Both the position numbers and the translations under genes were made by a program. Source: DATESN01 sp035270785 (GTDB taxonomy: Bacteria; Bacillota; Clostridia; Lachnospirales; Lachnospiraceae). Taken from it: a stretch of 64,000 nucleotides of DNA. The notes under the pieces are model-generated. The model was not told where the DNA came from. It was given only the letters and a program-made list of their open reading frames with translations, and ran no database searches. The DNA is taken from NCBI GenBank assembly GCA_035270785.1, contig DATESN010000101.1, positions 16,030-80,029 of the forward strand. Reading direction: 5' to 3'. The first letter of the stretch is position 1; each line of letters starts with the position of its first letter. Below are positions 36,169 to 45,428 of this stretch, one piece after another.

Positions 36169-37089
36169 TTATATGTTATGGAACTTTCTTCCTTGTTCCA
36201 TATCCTTTTGCAATTGCTTGATAAGTTCCGAAATATCATCAAACCTAATTTCGCCTCTACTAAACTTTAATAATTTAACATCAATTCTTTTTCCATATAG
36301 ATCCTCTGAAAAATCATAGATATATGTTTCAACTCCAGCGATATTTTCATCTGTTACGGTTGGTTTAATTCCTATATTTGTTAAACTATCATATTCTTTA
36401 TTTTCGTATAAAACTTTTGAAAAATAAACTCCAAAGGGTGGCAACAACTTATTTCCAGCTGGAATTTGATTGACCGTTGGCATCCCAAATGTTCTTCCCA
36501 AACGTTTTCCATGGGCAACCTTTCCCGAAATACAATAAGGACTTCCTAAAAGCCGTGTTACATTTTCCATATTACCTGCTTGTACTTCTTCCCTGACATA
36601 GGTAGAGCTGATTTCCTTTTCATTAATGCAAACCTTATCAATAATACGAACCTGATATCCAAACTCCACTGCCTTGCTCTGAAGCATTTTCATATCCCCT
36701 CGCCCTTTATGACCAAATGAAATATCAATACCCGCAACAATAACAGCTGCATGAAGCTTCTTTACTAAAATTTCTTCTATATATAACTCCGGCTTAATAG
36801 CAGCCGTTTCTGTATTAAGTGGATATTCTATTAATATATCAATGCCCATTTCCATGAACATATCTCTTTTTTCAAATTTAGTTGTCAATTCTTTGGATTT
36901 GTCATTTCTAAAAAAAACCCCAGGTGAGGGATCGAAAGTAAATACAATTGTCTTTAGCCCTTGTTTCTTATAACGAAGTGCTTCATTAATTAATTTTTGA
37001 TGTCCTCTGTGAATACCATCAAATTTACCAATGGCAACAGCCGTTTTACCTTCAATATGAAAATCAGTAGTACCAGCAATCAATTTCAT
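36169..37089 (-). CDS. ribF: Bifunctional riboflavin kinase/FAD synthetase
   Basis: RibF, 306 residues. The N-terminal nucleotidyltransferase domain has 'GKFDGIHRGHQ' and 'SSTYVREEV'; the C-terminal riboflavin kinase domain has 'GRTFGMPTVNQ' and 'GVYFSKV'. It makes FMN and then FAD. It lies downstream of truB, the usual order. No FMN riboswitch is visible nearby. Confidence 0.96.
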   Translation of the reverse strand: MKLIAGTTDFHIEGKTAVAIGKFDGIHRGHQKLINEALRYKKQGLKTIVFTFDPSPGVFFRNDKSKELTTKFEKRDMFMEMGIDILIEYPLNTETAAIKPELYIEEILVKKLHAAVIVAGIDISFGHKGRGDMKMLQSKAVEFGYQVRIIDKVCINEKEISSTYVREEVQAGNMENVTRLLGSPYCISGKVAHGKRLGRTFGMPTVNQIPAGNKLLPPFGVYFSKVLYENKEYDSLTNIGIKPTVTDENIAGVETYIYDFSEDLYGKRIDVKLLKFSRGEIRFDDISELIKQLQKDMEQGRKFHNI

Positions 37090-37170
37090 AGTTACAAACC
37101 TCTCTACGTCAAAACATAGCTTTAAATAGTGGTAATTTATAAACTGTATTTAATAATGAGTTGTAACATC

Positions 37171-38076
37171 TTATTGGGGAAACATTTTTAACGGTTTCAT
37201 ACAGTTCTTTATGGAATCAAAGACATAAATAGCACAAAAATTACCATAATCATCATATATCCTAACTTGTTCTTCCTCTTCTAGTATCTCACATTCTCCT
37301 ATTTCTAATTGATTTAAAAATAGTGAATTTCCATTATCTAAAAACTTTCGGAATTCTTTTTTAATTGACATTTTACGCAAATGCAAAAAAACAGAATCGA
37401 CGGAATGAATTTCTTGTAAAAGTGCTCCACCATCATTCATCTCTTCAATTTGAGATAAAGTAAATGCATCTTTTAATTCAAAAATGGATGCTTTTGTCCG
37501 GATCAAAGCATTCATAGTGCCACCACATCCTAATTTTTCACCAATATCATAGCAAAGCGTTCTTATATAAGTACCTTTAGAACAGGCAACCCTAAATTTT
37601 ACGATTGGTAAATTTAGTTCTAATATTTCTAGTTCTTCTATCACTAAAGGCCTTGCTTCCCGTTCAATTTCTATTCCAGCCCTAGCTAGTTCATATAATT
37701 TCTTGCCATTCACCTTTAAAGCAGAATACATAGGTGGAATTTGATGATAGGAACCAAGAAAAGACAGAATTGCTTGTTCTGCCTGGAGTGGTGTTATGTT
37801 AACTTCTTTTTTAGTTATAATCGTTCCTGTCATATCCTGCGTATCTGTAGTAATACCAAGCAAAAGTTCAGCGACATACTCCTTGCTTTTATCCGAAAGC
37901 ATTTCACAAAGCTTCGTTCCATTCCCTAAACATACTGGCAAAACTCCTGTTGCTTCTGGATCTAACGTTCCTGTATGTCCGATTTTCTTCTGTTTTAAAA
38001 TCCAACGAAGTTTTGCTACTACATCATGTGATGTGAAACCTTTTTCCTTATATACATTTAAAATTCCGTTTATCAC
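37171..38076 (-). CDS. truB: tRNA pseudouridine-55 synthase
   Basis: TruB, 301 residues, forms pseudouridine 55 in the T-loop of tRNAs. The catalytic Asp lies in 'GHTGTLDPEATGVLPV', and 'SKGTYIRTLCYDIGE' is the second family motif. The C-terminal part beyond about residue 230 is less conserved. It lies between nrnA and ribF. Confidence 0.96.
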   Translation of the reverse strand: MINGILNVYKEKGFTSHDVVAKLRWILKQKKIGHTGTLDPEATGVLPVCLGNGTKLCEMLSDKSKEYVAELLLGITTDTQDMTGTIITKKEVNITPLQAEQAILSFLGSYHQIPPMYSALKVNGKKLYELARAGIEIEREARPLVIEELEILELNLPIVKFRVACSKGTYIRTLCYDIGEKLGCGGTMNALIRTKASIFELKDAFTLSQIEEMNDGGALLQEIHSVDSVFLHLRKMSIKKEFRKFLDNGNSLFLNQLEIGECEILEEEEQVRIYDDYGNFCAIYVFDSIKNCMKPLKMFPQ

Positions 38077-38105
38077 TCACTGTTCTCCTAGACAACTATT
38101 TCTTC

Positions 38106-39062
38106 TTATGAGAGTTGTTTTTCAATATATTGAGATAAGTTATTAATTACATCATGAAATGTTCCATTCATTGTACATCCCGCAGCTCTTATATGCCCTC
38201 CACCACCAAAAAAGGTGGCAATTTCAGAAACATTCACAATATTATTAGAACGCATGCTCACTTTGTATTCTTGTAAGCCTGTTTCATACATAAATACTGC
38301 ACATTCTATTCCTTTAATAATTCTTAACTGATTAACAATTCCGTTTAAATCCTCTGGCCCTACATGATAAAATTCCATCATTTTTTTATCAACCACACTA
38401 ACAATACATTTTCCATCCATAAAACGAATACTTTCAAGTATTGCCCGACCTAATACCTGATTCTGAACATAAGTTTTTTCATAAAATGTTTCATCAATAA
38501 TGCTTGAAAAAGGAAATCCAAAAGAAATGAGTTTTCCCGCAATTTCCATTGTCTTTTTTGAAGTATTAGAATATTGAAACACCCCTGTATCATGAATAAT
38601 ACCAATATAAATTGCTTTAGCAATTTCCATATCTAGTAATTCTTCATCAATCACATCAAAAATCAGTTCACAGGTGCTACTTGCATCTGTAACAATATAA
38701 TTAACCATTCCAGTGCCATTAGCATTACTAATATGATGGTCAATATTAATAGTTTTTTTAGCCCTGTCAAAAAGCTCAACTGCTTCTCCAAGACGATCTT
38801 TTGAACAGTCTAACGCAATAAATACATCCATCGGTTCCACAGAAGCAATCGATGTTTTTATATTTTCAATCCCCTGAATACAATCGAAAATAGCAGCTGG
38901 TTTATCTAAATAAACTTCTACAATGACTTCTGGTAATGCTTTTCTTAAAAACAGATATAATGCCATGCATGCGCCAACACAGTCTCCATCGGGCCTTTTA
39001 TGTCCACTAATACCAATGGTTCTAGCACCTTTAATTTCCTCTAATATATTAAACATTTTCAC
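38106..39062 (-). CDS. nrnA: DHH/DHHA1 phosphoesterase NrnA-like
   Basis: A 318-residue DHH-family phosphoesterase: 'HKRPDGDCVGA', 'ALDCS', the DHH motif in 'NIDHHISN', and the DHHA1 motif 'FGGGGHIRAAGC'. NrnA-like enzymes degrade nanoRNA and pAp, and some cleave pApA from c-di-AMP breakdown. It lies between rbfA and truB as in other Firmicutes. Confidence 0.93.
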   Translation of the reverse strand: MKMFNILEEIKGARTIGISGHKRPDGDCVGACMALYLFLRKALPEVIVEVYLDKPAAIFDCIQGIENIKTSIASVEPMDVFIALDCSKDRLGEAVELFDRAKKTINIDHHISNANGTGMVNYIVTDASSTCELIFDVIDEELLDMEIAKAIYIGIIHDTGVFQYSNTSKKTMEIAGKLISFGFPFSSIIDETFYEKTYVQNQVLGRAILESIRFMDGKCIVSVVDKKMMEFYHVGPEDLNGIVNQLRIIKGIECAVFMYETGLQEYKVSMRSNNIVNVSEIATFFGGGGHIRAAGCTMNGTFHDVINNLSQYIEKQLS

Positions 39063-39105
39063 TTCACTTCTTCCTATAAATGAACTATAACTTGAATGAT
39101 AACAG

Positions 39106-39492
39106 CTATTTTGTATCTTCTGCTACATCATCTCTTACAATATTCTTATTCACATCATCTATCAATTTTGACATATTGACACCGTATGCAATGGATTGAT
39201 CTAAGATAAAGATGATCTCTGGAGTATTTCTAAGATTTATCTTTCTTGCTAATTGGCTTTTAATAAAACCAGATGCACTTTTCAAACCAGCCATTGTATC
39301 CAATCCTGATTTTTCATCACCAAGTACACTGATCCAAGCTTTACAAGTTTTTAAATCTGGAGCCACCTCTACCGCAAGCACGGAAGTAAAAGGGTTGATT
39401 CGTGGGTCTTTTATTTCTCCACGAATAATTTCAGCCAACACCTTTTGTACTTCTCCATTGATTCTAGTGTTTTTTACACTATTTTTTCTCAT
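39106..39492 (-). CDS. rbfA: Ribosome-binding factor A
   Basis: RbfA, 128 residues, is a KH-like 30S maturation and cold-shock factor ('EVQKVLAEIIRGEIKDPRI', 'VEVAPDLKTCKAWISVLG'). It follows infB by 17 bases, the standard coupling. Confidence 0.95.
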   Translation of the reverse strand: MRKNSVKNTRINGEVQKVLAEIIRGEIKDPRINPFTSVLAVEVAPDLKTCKAWISVLGDEKSGLDTMAGLKSASGFIKSQLARKINLRNTPEIIFILDQSIAYGVNMSKLIDDVNKNIVRDDVAEDTK

Positions 39493-39509
39493 ATTTTACC
39501 CTTTCAAAT

Positions 39510-42500
39510 TTAGCGAGGTACTTCAACCATGATATAGGCTTCTACAATATCAAGTTCCTGAATTTGATCAAAGTCATCAAATACAAGACCACATTCGAAT
39601 CCTGTTTTAACTTCTTTTACATCATCTTTAAATCTTTTTAAGGAACCTAAAACACCTTCATGAATCTGTGTACCTTGACGTGATATTCTAACTTTACATC
39701 CTCTTTTAAATTCACCATCAAGAACATAGGAACCTGCTATATTGCCAATTGCTGATGCTTTAAATATTTGACGAACTTCAGCATGACCAATTACCTTTTC
39801 TTCGAAAATAGGATCTAGCATGCCTTTCATAGCTGCTTGAACGTCTTCGATTGCTTGGTAAATTACTTTATAAAGTCTAAGATCAACACCTTCATTATCC
39901 GCTGTTGTCTTCGCCATAATATCTGGTCGAACATTAAATCCTATAATAATGGCCTGTGAAGCACTTGCCAAAATAACATCCGACTCGTTAATAGCACCAA
40001 CACCACTATGAATAATCTTAACGACTACCTCTTCATTTGAGAGTTTTAACAAACTTTGTTTGACAGCCTCAACACTACCTTGAACATCTGCCTTTACAAT
40101 TAGATTTAATTCTTTTAAATTACCTGCTTTGATTTGAGTAAATAAATCATCAAGAGACATTTTTGCTTTCGTATCATCTAATAATTTCACTTTGTTTTGA
40201 GCTACGAAGGTTTCCGCAAAGTTTTTAGCAACTTTATCATTTTCATGGGCGATAAACACATCGCCAGCTTTTGGCGTATCACTTAAGCCTAATATTTCAA
40301 CAGGTGTGGAAGGTGTTGCCTCTTTCACTCTTCTTCCCTTATCATCTATCATGGCTCTAACTTTTCCGTAACTTGCTCCTGCTGAAATAAAGTCTCCTAC
40401 ATGTAATGTACCTTTTTGCACTAATACAGTAGCCACTGGACCGCGGCCTTTATCAAGCTCTGCCTCAATAACAAGACCTCTCGCACGACGATCTGAATTA
40501 GCCTTTAGCTCTAACATTTCTGAAGATAACACAATCATTTCTAGTAATTGTGGTATTCCTTCACCCGTTTTTGCTGATACTGGTGCAAAAACAGTAGTTC
40601 CGCCCCAATCTTCAGATATTAATTGATATTCAGCAAGTTCTTGTTTTACCCTATCGATATTTGAGTTAGGTTTGTCAATTTTGTTAACCGCTACAATAAT
40701 TTCAATACCTGCCGCTTTCGCATGATTAATTGCTTCTATCGTTTGTGGCATTACACCATCATCAGCTGCTACTACTAAAACAGCAATATCAGTAGCATTT
40801 GCACCACGCATACGCATTGATGTAAACGCCTCATGTCCAGGAGTATCTAAGAATGTGATTTTTTGATTGTTAACATTTACAGTATAAGCACCAATATGTT
40901 GCGTGATACCTCCTGCTTCCTTATCCGTCACACTAGTTTTACGAATGACATCAAGAAGTGATGTTTTACCATGATCTACATGCCCCATAACACAAATTAC
41001 TGGTGGTCTTGTTGTTTTAATTTCTTCGATTTCATCTTCTTCTTTTAGAAGTTCTTCAATTACATCAACAACAATCTCTTTCTCACAAATAACATCATAT
41101 TCAATGGCAATTTCTTCTGCTTGTTCATAAAGAATTTCTTGATTAACTGTTACCACTTTTCCCTGTAAAAATAGCTTTTTAACAATAGCGGATGGTAAGA
41201 TTTTCATTTTTTCAGCTAATTCTTTAATGGTTAGAGATTCTGGAAGAATAATTACTTTGATCACTTCTTCAATTTGTTCCTGTTTCTTTTCAGGCCTAAT
41301 AAACTTTCCTGCCTTGTTAATAACCTTAGCATCTTCTTGAAAGATATGGTCTCTTCTATTACGTTGAGCCTTTTCTGCAATTAAACGTTTTTGTGCTTCA
41401 TCTCTGTGCTTTTCTGGTTCTCTACTTGGTGTATCGGTCTTGCTACCTTGTGGTTTACCATATCTGCTTCCTGGTCCATCATTGCCCCTTTGAGCTCCAC
41501 CATCACTATTATAAGGTCTTGAACCGCCTTGACTGTTATAACCGCCACCTTGATTACTGTAACCGCCACCTTGATTATTGTATCCGCCTGGTCTACTTTG
41601 TCCTGGTCTCGCACTATTATATCCACCTGTTTGACCTTGTCTAAATGGAGGACGTTGTCCGGTTTGACCTTGTTGCGCATTTTGATTGTAAGCAGGTCTT
41701 TGCCCTTGATTATTATAACCGCCTTCTCTTTGAACATAACCACCCTGTCCCTGTGGACGGGAATTATTATATCCGCCTTGTTGGCCTGTTCCTTGTGGAC
41801 GGGAATTATTGTATCCACCTTGTTGGCTTGTTCCTTGTGGACGGGAATTATTGTATCCACCTTGTTGGCTTGTTCCTTGTGGACGGGAATTATTGTATCC
41901 GCCCTGTTGGCTTGTTCCTTGTGGACGTGTATTATTGTATCCGCCTTGTTGACCCGTTCCTTGTGGACGTGTATTATTGTATCCGCCTTGTTGGCTTGTT
42001 CCTTGTGGACGGGAATTATTATATCCACCTTGTTGGCTTGTTCCTTGTGGACGGGAATTATTGTATCCACCTTGTTGGCCTGTTCCTTGTGGACGGGAAT
42101 TATTGTATCCACCTTGCTGGCTTGTTCCTTGTGGACGGGAATTATTGTATCCACCTTGTTGGCTTGTTCCTTGTGGACGGGAATTATTATATCCACCTTG
42201 CTGGCTTGTTCCTTGTGGACGGGAATTATTATATCCACCTTGCTGGCTTGTTCCTTGTGGACGGGAATTATTATTGTATCCACTTTGAGGGGTACTTCCT
42301 TGAGGGGTACTTATTTGTACGCCACTATCAGTTTGCTTATTTTCACTCGTTGCGGCTATGTTTGGTTGCCCAACAACAGGTGCTTTTGATTCTATCTTTT
42401 GATTGTTTACTTCTTTGTTTACTTCTTTGTTTACTTCTTTATTTGCCGCTGCTTCTTCCTTTATTGGTTGAACAGATTTTGGTTCTTCTTTTGTAACACT

Positions 42501-42950
42501 TTTAGTTACTAATTTTCTTTCTGTATTTTGTTGCATCGGTCTTTGTGTGTTTCCTCCTGGCATTTTACTATTGTAAGGATTACTTACAAAAATAATACTC
42601 TTTTTCTTCTTTGGAGCTTCCTCTGTTTTAGCCACTGCTTCTAATACTGGTGCCTTTTCAGCTACTGGTGCCTTTTCAGCTACTGGTGCTTTTTTAGCTA
42701 CTGGTGCCTTTTCAGCTACTGGTGCCTTTTCAGCCACTGGTGCTTTTTTAGCTACTGGTGCCTTTTCAGCTACTGGTGCTTTTTTATTTGTACTTTTAAC
42801 TAATTCCTTTTTTACAATTGAGACTGCATTATCTTCTAATACGCTCATGTGACTTTTCACTTCAATCCCTTTATTCTGAAGCAAGGTTAAGATATCTTTA
42901 CTCTGCGTATCTAATTCCTTTGCAAGTTCATATACTTTCAATTTCGCCAT
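39510..42950 (-). CDS. infB: Translation initiation factor IF-2 with a long repetitive N-terminus
   Basis: IF-2 of 1146 residues, longer than the usual 700-900. The first IF2_N domain is at residues 1-50. Then come eight 6-residue 'APVAEK/APVAKK' repeats, a polar linker, and twelve 14-residue repeats (about 229-396) rich in Gln, Asn, Gly, Tyr, Ser and Arg. A second IF2_N domain follows, then the GTPase with 'GHVDHGKT', 'DTPGHEAF' and 'NKIDK' (from about 650), then domains II-IV. It brings fMet-tRNA to the 30S subunit. GGAGG lies eight bases before ATG 42950. Lies between ylxQ and rbfA. The GTPase half looks fully normal. Confidence 0.97.
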   Translation of the reverse strand: MAKLKVYELAKELDTQSKDILTLLQNKGIEVKSHMSVLEDNAVSIVKKELVKSTNKKAPVAEKAPVAKKAPVAEKAPVAEKAPVAKKAPVAEKAPVAEKAPVLEAVAKTEEAPKKKKSIIFVSNPYNSKMPGGNTQRPMQQNTERKLVTKSVTKEEPKSVQPIKEEAAANKEVNKEVNKEVNNQKIESKAPVVGQPNIAATSENKQTDSGVQISTPQGSTPQSGYNNNSRPQGTSQQGGYNNSRPQGTSQQGGYNNSRPQGTSQQGGYNNSRPQGTSQQGGYNNSRPQGTGQQGGYNNSRPQGTSQQGGYNNSRPQGTSQQGGYNNTRPQGTGQQGGYNNTRPQGTSQQGGYNNSRPQGTSQQGGYNNSRPQGTSQQGGYNNSRPQGTGQQGGYNNSRPQGQGGYVQREGGYNNQGQRPAYNQNAQQGQTGQRPPFRQGQTGGYNSARPGQSRPGGYNNQGGGYSNQGGGYNSQGGSRPYNSDGGAQRGNDGPGSRYGKPQGSKTDTPSREPEKHRDEAQKRLIAEKAQRNRRDHIFQEDAKVINKAGKFIRPEKKQEQIEEVIKVIILPESLTIKELAEKMKILPSAIVKKLFLQGKVVTVNQEILYEQAEEIAIEYDVICEKEIVVDVIEELLKEEDEIEEIKTTRPPVICVMGHVDHGKTSLLDVIRKTSVTDKEAGGITQHIGAYTVNVNNQKITFLDTPGHEAFTSMRMRGANATDIAVLVVAADDGVMPQTIEAINHAKAAGIEIIVAVNKIDKPNSNIDRVKQELAEYQLISEDWGGTTVFAPVSAKTGEGIPQLLEMIVLSSEMLELKANSDRRARGLVIEAELDKGRGPVATVLVQKGTLHVGDFISAGASYGKVRAMIDDKGRRVKEATPSTPVEILGLSDTPKAGDVFIAHENDKVAKNFAETFVAQNKVKLLDDTKAKMSLDDLFTQIKAGNLKELNLIVKADVQGSVEAVKQSLLKLSNEEVVVKIIHSGVGAINESDVILASASQAIIIGFNVRPDIMAKTTADNEGVDLRLYKVIYQAIEDVQAAMKGMLDPIFEEKVIGHAEVRQIFKASAIGNIAGSYVLDGEFKRGCKVRISRQGTQIHEGVLGSLKRFKDDVKEVKTGFECGLVFDDFDQIQELDIVEAYIMVEVPR
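41763..42266 (-). repeat. Twelve 42-bp tandem repeats inside infB
   Basis: Exactly 12 units of 42 bp encode (S/T)RPQGT(S/G)QQGGYNN. Sequence drift between units is limited to a few bases. Because 42 is a multiple of 3 the array keeps the same frame throughout, and frames on both strands stay open by chance. Confidence 0.97.
42637..42780 (-). repeat. 18-bp repeats (Ala-Pro-Val-Ala-Glu/Lys-Lys) in infB
   Basis: Eight 18-bp units encode APVAEK or APVAKK, ending in APVLEA, just after the first IF2_N domain. They form a flexible Lys/Glu/Pro linker. Confidence 0.9.
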
Positions 42951-42991
42951 TCTTACTACCTCCGTGTTATTTTCATGTGAAAGGCTATCTT

Positions 42992-43297
42992 TCACTTGTC
43001 TTCCAATTGCTTAATGATTGATTTGGCAAATCCACCATCTGTTACTGCAAGGGAAGACCTTAATTCTTTACCCATCGCATGCCCTAATTCTACTTTTGTT
43101 CCATAAACAAAATTAGGTACTTTGTAAAATTCACACATATTTGCAAACATTTTTTTTGTATTATCCGAAGCATCTTCCGCAACGATTACTAGTGATGCAC
43201 TCCCAGATTTTACGCTTTTCTCCGAACTGAATTCTCCGCTAACCACATTTCTTCCTTTCATTGCCAATCCCAACATGGATAAAACTTTATTTTGCAT
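42992..43297 (-). CDS. L7Ae-family RNA-binding protein YlxQ
   Basis: About 101 residues with the L7Ae/L30e/S12e fold ('LGLAMKGRNVVSGEF', 'ASLVIVAEDASDNT'). YlxQ-like proteins bind kink-turn RNAs. AAGGAG ten bases before ATG 43297 supports this start, which overlaps ylxR by 11 bases. Conserved between ylxR and infB. Confidence 0.9.
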   Translation of the reverse strand: MQNKVLSMLGLAMKGRNVVSGEFSSEKSVKSGSASLVIVAEDASDNTKKMFANMCEFYKVPNFVYGTKVELGHAMGKELRSSLAVTDGGFAKSIIKQLEDK

Positions 43298-43556
43298 GAT
43301 CTTCAAACTCCTTTTCCAAGCTACTATATACTTCATCTGGAATACCCATCTTAAAAGAACGTTCCAAGCCTTTATTTTTTTTAGCTTTCTGTAGACATTG
43401 GTGATTCACACACAAATAAGCACCTCTTCCATTTTTCTTACCAGTCATATCAAGAACTATAGGACCTTCTGCAGTTTTAAGTACTCGCATCATTTCCTTT
43501 TTGCTTTTCATTTCCCCACATCCTACACATTGTCTTAAGGGTGTTTTTTTATTCAC
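43287..43556 (-). CDS. rnpM: YlxR/RnpM family RNA-binding protein (DUF448)
   Basis: About 89 residues with the DUF448 motif 'PLRQCVGCGEMKSKKEMMR' and 'GKKNGRGAYLC'. In Bacillus this protein (RnpM) binds and modulates RNase P. The probable start is GTG 43556 with AGAGGTG five bases upstream. It lies between nusA and ylxQ. Confidence 0.9.
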   Translation of the reverse strand: MNKKTPLRQCVGCGEMKSKKEMMRVLKTAEGPIVLDMTGKKNGRGAYLCVNHQCLQKAKKNKGLERSFKMGIPDEVYSSLEKEFEDHAK

Positions 43557-43591
43557 TGCTTCACCTCTGTCTATCCTATTTAGCAAATTTC

Positions 43592-44698
43592 CTATGCTTC
43601 TGAATTTTCATCAAACTCTTCTTCATATTCATCCATATAATCTTCATAACGGAAACCTTGCGCATCTTTTGCTTGTGTTTCGCTTTTGATATCAATTTTG
43701 TATCCTGTTAACCTAGCTGCCAATCTAGCATTTTGGCCTTCTTTACCAATTGCAAGAGATAATTGATAGTCAGGGACTACTACTTTTGCCGTTTTCTCAT
43801 CTGGATCCGCAAAGACGGCAACTATTTTTGCGGGAGACAATGCATTTTGAATTAGGTTACCCGGATTTTCATCCCAGTTTATAATATCAATTTTTTCACC
43901 CCGAAGTTCATCCACAATAATGTTAACTCTAGTGCCATTTATACCAACACATGCACCAACAGCGTCTACATTTGGATTGTTTGAAAAAACAGCCATTTTC
44001 GTTCTGCTTCCTGCTTCTCTTGCAATGCTTTTGATTTCAACTACTCCCTCTTGAATCTCTGCAACTTCTGCTTCAAATAATCTTTTTACAAGTTCTGGAT
44101 GTGTTCGGCTCACTAAAATTCTAGGACCTTTAGGAGTATTCTTTACTTCCAAAATATATACCTTAATTCTCTCCGTAGGTCTAAACATTTCTCCTTTTAC
44201 TTGCTCACTCTCATTTAAGATTGCATCTGCTTTTCCAAGGTTTATATTAATGTTTTTTCCAAGATAACGTTGAACTATACCCGTTACAACATCCTTTTCT
44301 TTTTCATAATAATGACTGTAAATTACTGTTCTCTCTTCCTCACGGATTTTTTGTAAGATCACGTTTTTAGCATTTTGTGTTGCTATACGACCAAATTCTT
44401 TTGATTTAATTTCAACATGAATCGTATCTCCGATTTTTGCTTTTTTAGAAATTTCCTTAGCATCTTCTTCCGTAATTTGAATAACATCATCTTCTACTTC
44501 TTCTACCACTTCTTTTTCTGCATACACTAAAAAATCACATGTTTCTCTATTGATTTCAACCTTCATATTATCAGCTTTACCAAAATGATTTTTGCATGCT
44601 GTAAGAAGAGAATTTTCAATTGCTTCAAATAAAGTTTCTTTGCTAATATCTTTCTCTTTTTCTAAAATATCCAACGCCTCTAATAGTTCTTTATTCAT
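43592..44698 (-). CDS. nusA: Transcription termination/antitermination factor NusA
   Basis: NusA, 368 residues: an N-terminal RNAP-binding domain ('MNKELLEALDILEKEKDISK'), S1 ('RYLGKNININLGKADAIL'), KH1 ('DAVGACVGINGTRVNIIV') and KH2 ('LAIGKEGQNARLAARLTG'), with an acidic tail. There are no C-terminal acidic repeats, as in other Gram-positives. GGGAGG ten bases before ATG 44698 sets the start. Follows rimP. Confidence 0.96.
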   Translation of the reverse strand: MNKELLEALDILEKEKDISKETLFEAIENSLLTACKNHFGKADNMKVEINRETCDFLVYAEKEVVEEVEDDVIQITEEDAKEISKKAKIGDTIHVEIKSKEFGRIATQNAKNVILQKIREEERTVIYSHYYEKEKDVVTGIVQRYLGKNININLGKADAILNESEQVKGEMFRPTERIKVYILEVKNTPKGPRILVSRTHPELVKRLFEAEVAEIQEGVVEIKSIAREAGSRTKMAVFSNNPNVDAVGACVGINGTRVNIIVDELRGEKIDIINWDENPGNLIQNALSPAKIVAVFADPDEKTAKVVVPDYQLSLAIGKEGQNARLAARLTGYKIDIKSETQAKDAQGFRYEDYMDEYEEEFDENSEA

Positions 44699-44716
44699 TT
44701 TCCGTTTCCCTCCCAA

Positions 44717-45181
44717 TTAAAAATCTAGTGCTAAGCGAATCAATGCAATATCCGCCTTTGCAAAAACAAAATCTTTTTCTTCTATTTGTAGTGTTACCGT
44801 ATCTTTATCATAGGCTTTTAAGATACCAATAAACTCTTTTTGATTATTCGTTTTTTTATATGTTTTTACTTCGACCTCATCGCCAAGGCTTTTTTCCAAA
44901 TGTTTGTCTTTTTTTAAGGTTCTACCCAGTCCTGGACTGCTCACTTCTAGAATATATGCGTCTTCAATGAAATCTTCTTTATCAAGTTCTTCCGACAAAG
45001 CTCTGCTTACTGTTTCACAATCAATAATATTCACTCCATCTTGCTTATCAATATAAGCTCTTAAAAACCAGTCATTGCCCTCTTTCACATATTCTACATC
45101 ATAAATCTCAACGCCATTTGTTTCTGCGATATGAGTAAGAATGGTTTCTAGTCTGGCTTCGTATGTTTCCCTTTTGGACAT
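44717..45181 (-). CDS. rimP: Ribosome maturation factor RimP
   Basis: RimP, 154 residues, acts in early 30S assembly. It has 'VEYVKEGNDWFLRAYIDK' and 'YILEVSSPGLGRTLKKDK', and an SH3-like C-terminal half. First gene of the rimP-nusA-infB transcription unit. Confidence 0.95.
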   Translation of the reverse strand: MSKRETYEARLETILTHIAETNGVEIYDVEYVKEGNDWFLRAYIDKQDGVNIIDCETVSRALSEELDKEDFIEDAYILEVSSPGLGRTLKKDKHLEKSLGDEVEVKTYKKTNNQKEFIGILKAYDKDTVTLQIEEKDFVFAKADIALIRLALDF

Positions 45182-45212
45182 TTACCTACCAATTCCTTTC
45201 CTTGCAATAAAC

Positions 45213-45238
45213 AAGAGTGGACTCGCAAGCCCACTCTT
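45213..45238 (-). terminator. Terminator-like hairpin in the rimP-nusA leader
   Basis: An 8-bp stem AAGAGTGG/CCACTCTT with a 10-base loop is followed on the minus strand by TTGTTTATT. It lies between the rimP promoter and the rimP start. It looks like a weak terminator or attenuator; NusA autoregulation by leader termination is known in other bacteria. Confidence 0.5.
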
Positions 45239-45267
45239 TTATCATTTAGCACTATTTAACTTATTGA

Positions 45268-45296
45268 AGTGTAACACTTATAACTATAATATGCAA
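45268..45296 (-). promoter_or_regulatory. rimP-nusA promoter with overlapping dyad
   Basis: Minus-strand TTGCAT (45291-45296) and TACACT (45268-45273) are 17 bases apart. A perfect dyad AAGTGT-A-ACACTT (45267-45279) covers the -10, so a repressor could bind here. Confidence 0.5.
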
Positions 45297-45369
45297 GGGA
45301 ATATACCCATAAATACTGATGAATATTATCTTTTTATCAAACTCTTCTTAGTTATATTGAATAAAAGTA

Positions 45370-45398
45370 TTGCATTTTAATAAATAATATAATAGAAT
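45370..45398 (+). promoter_or_regulatory. Promoter of tRNA-Glu
   Basis: TTGCAT (45370-45375) and TAGAAT (45393-45398) are 17 bases apart, about 30 bases before the mature tRNA. Confidence 0.5.
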
Positions 45399-45428
45399 AA
45401 GCAAGGATTACGAATTCAACTAATCTAA

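Noticed and set aside
37090..37170. Possible FMN riboswitch near ribF
   Set aside because: The 81-base gap shows none of the conserved FMN aptamer sequence, only a weak GTTACAA/TTGTAAC repeat.
41381..42496. Several long open frames on both strands overlapping infB
   Set aside because: They arise because the 42-bp infB repeat is a multiple of 3, leaving frames open. They are low complexity with no credible start sites, and the IF-2 frame is certain.
43355..43370. AGAACGTTCC as another SOS box
   Set aside because: It lacks the four-base spacing between GAAC and GTTC and lies within the ylxR coding region.
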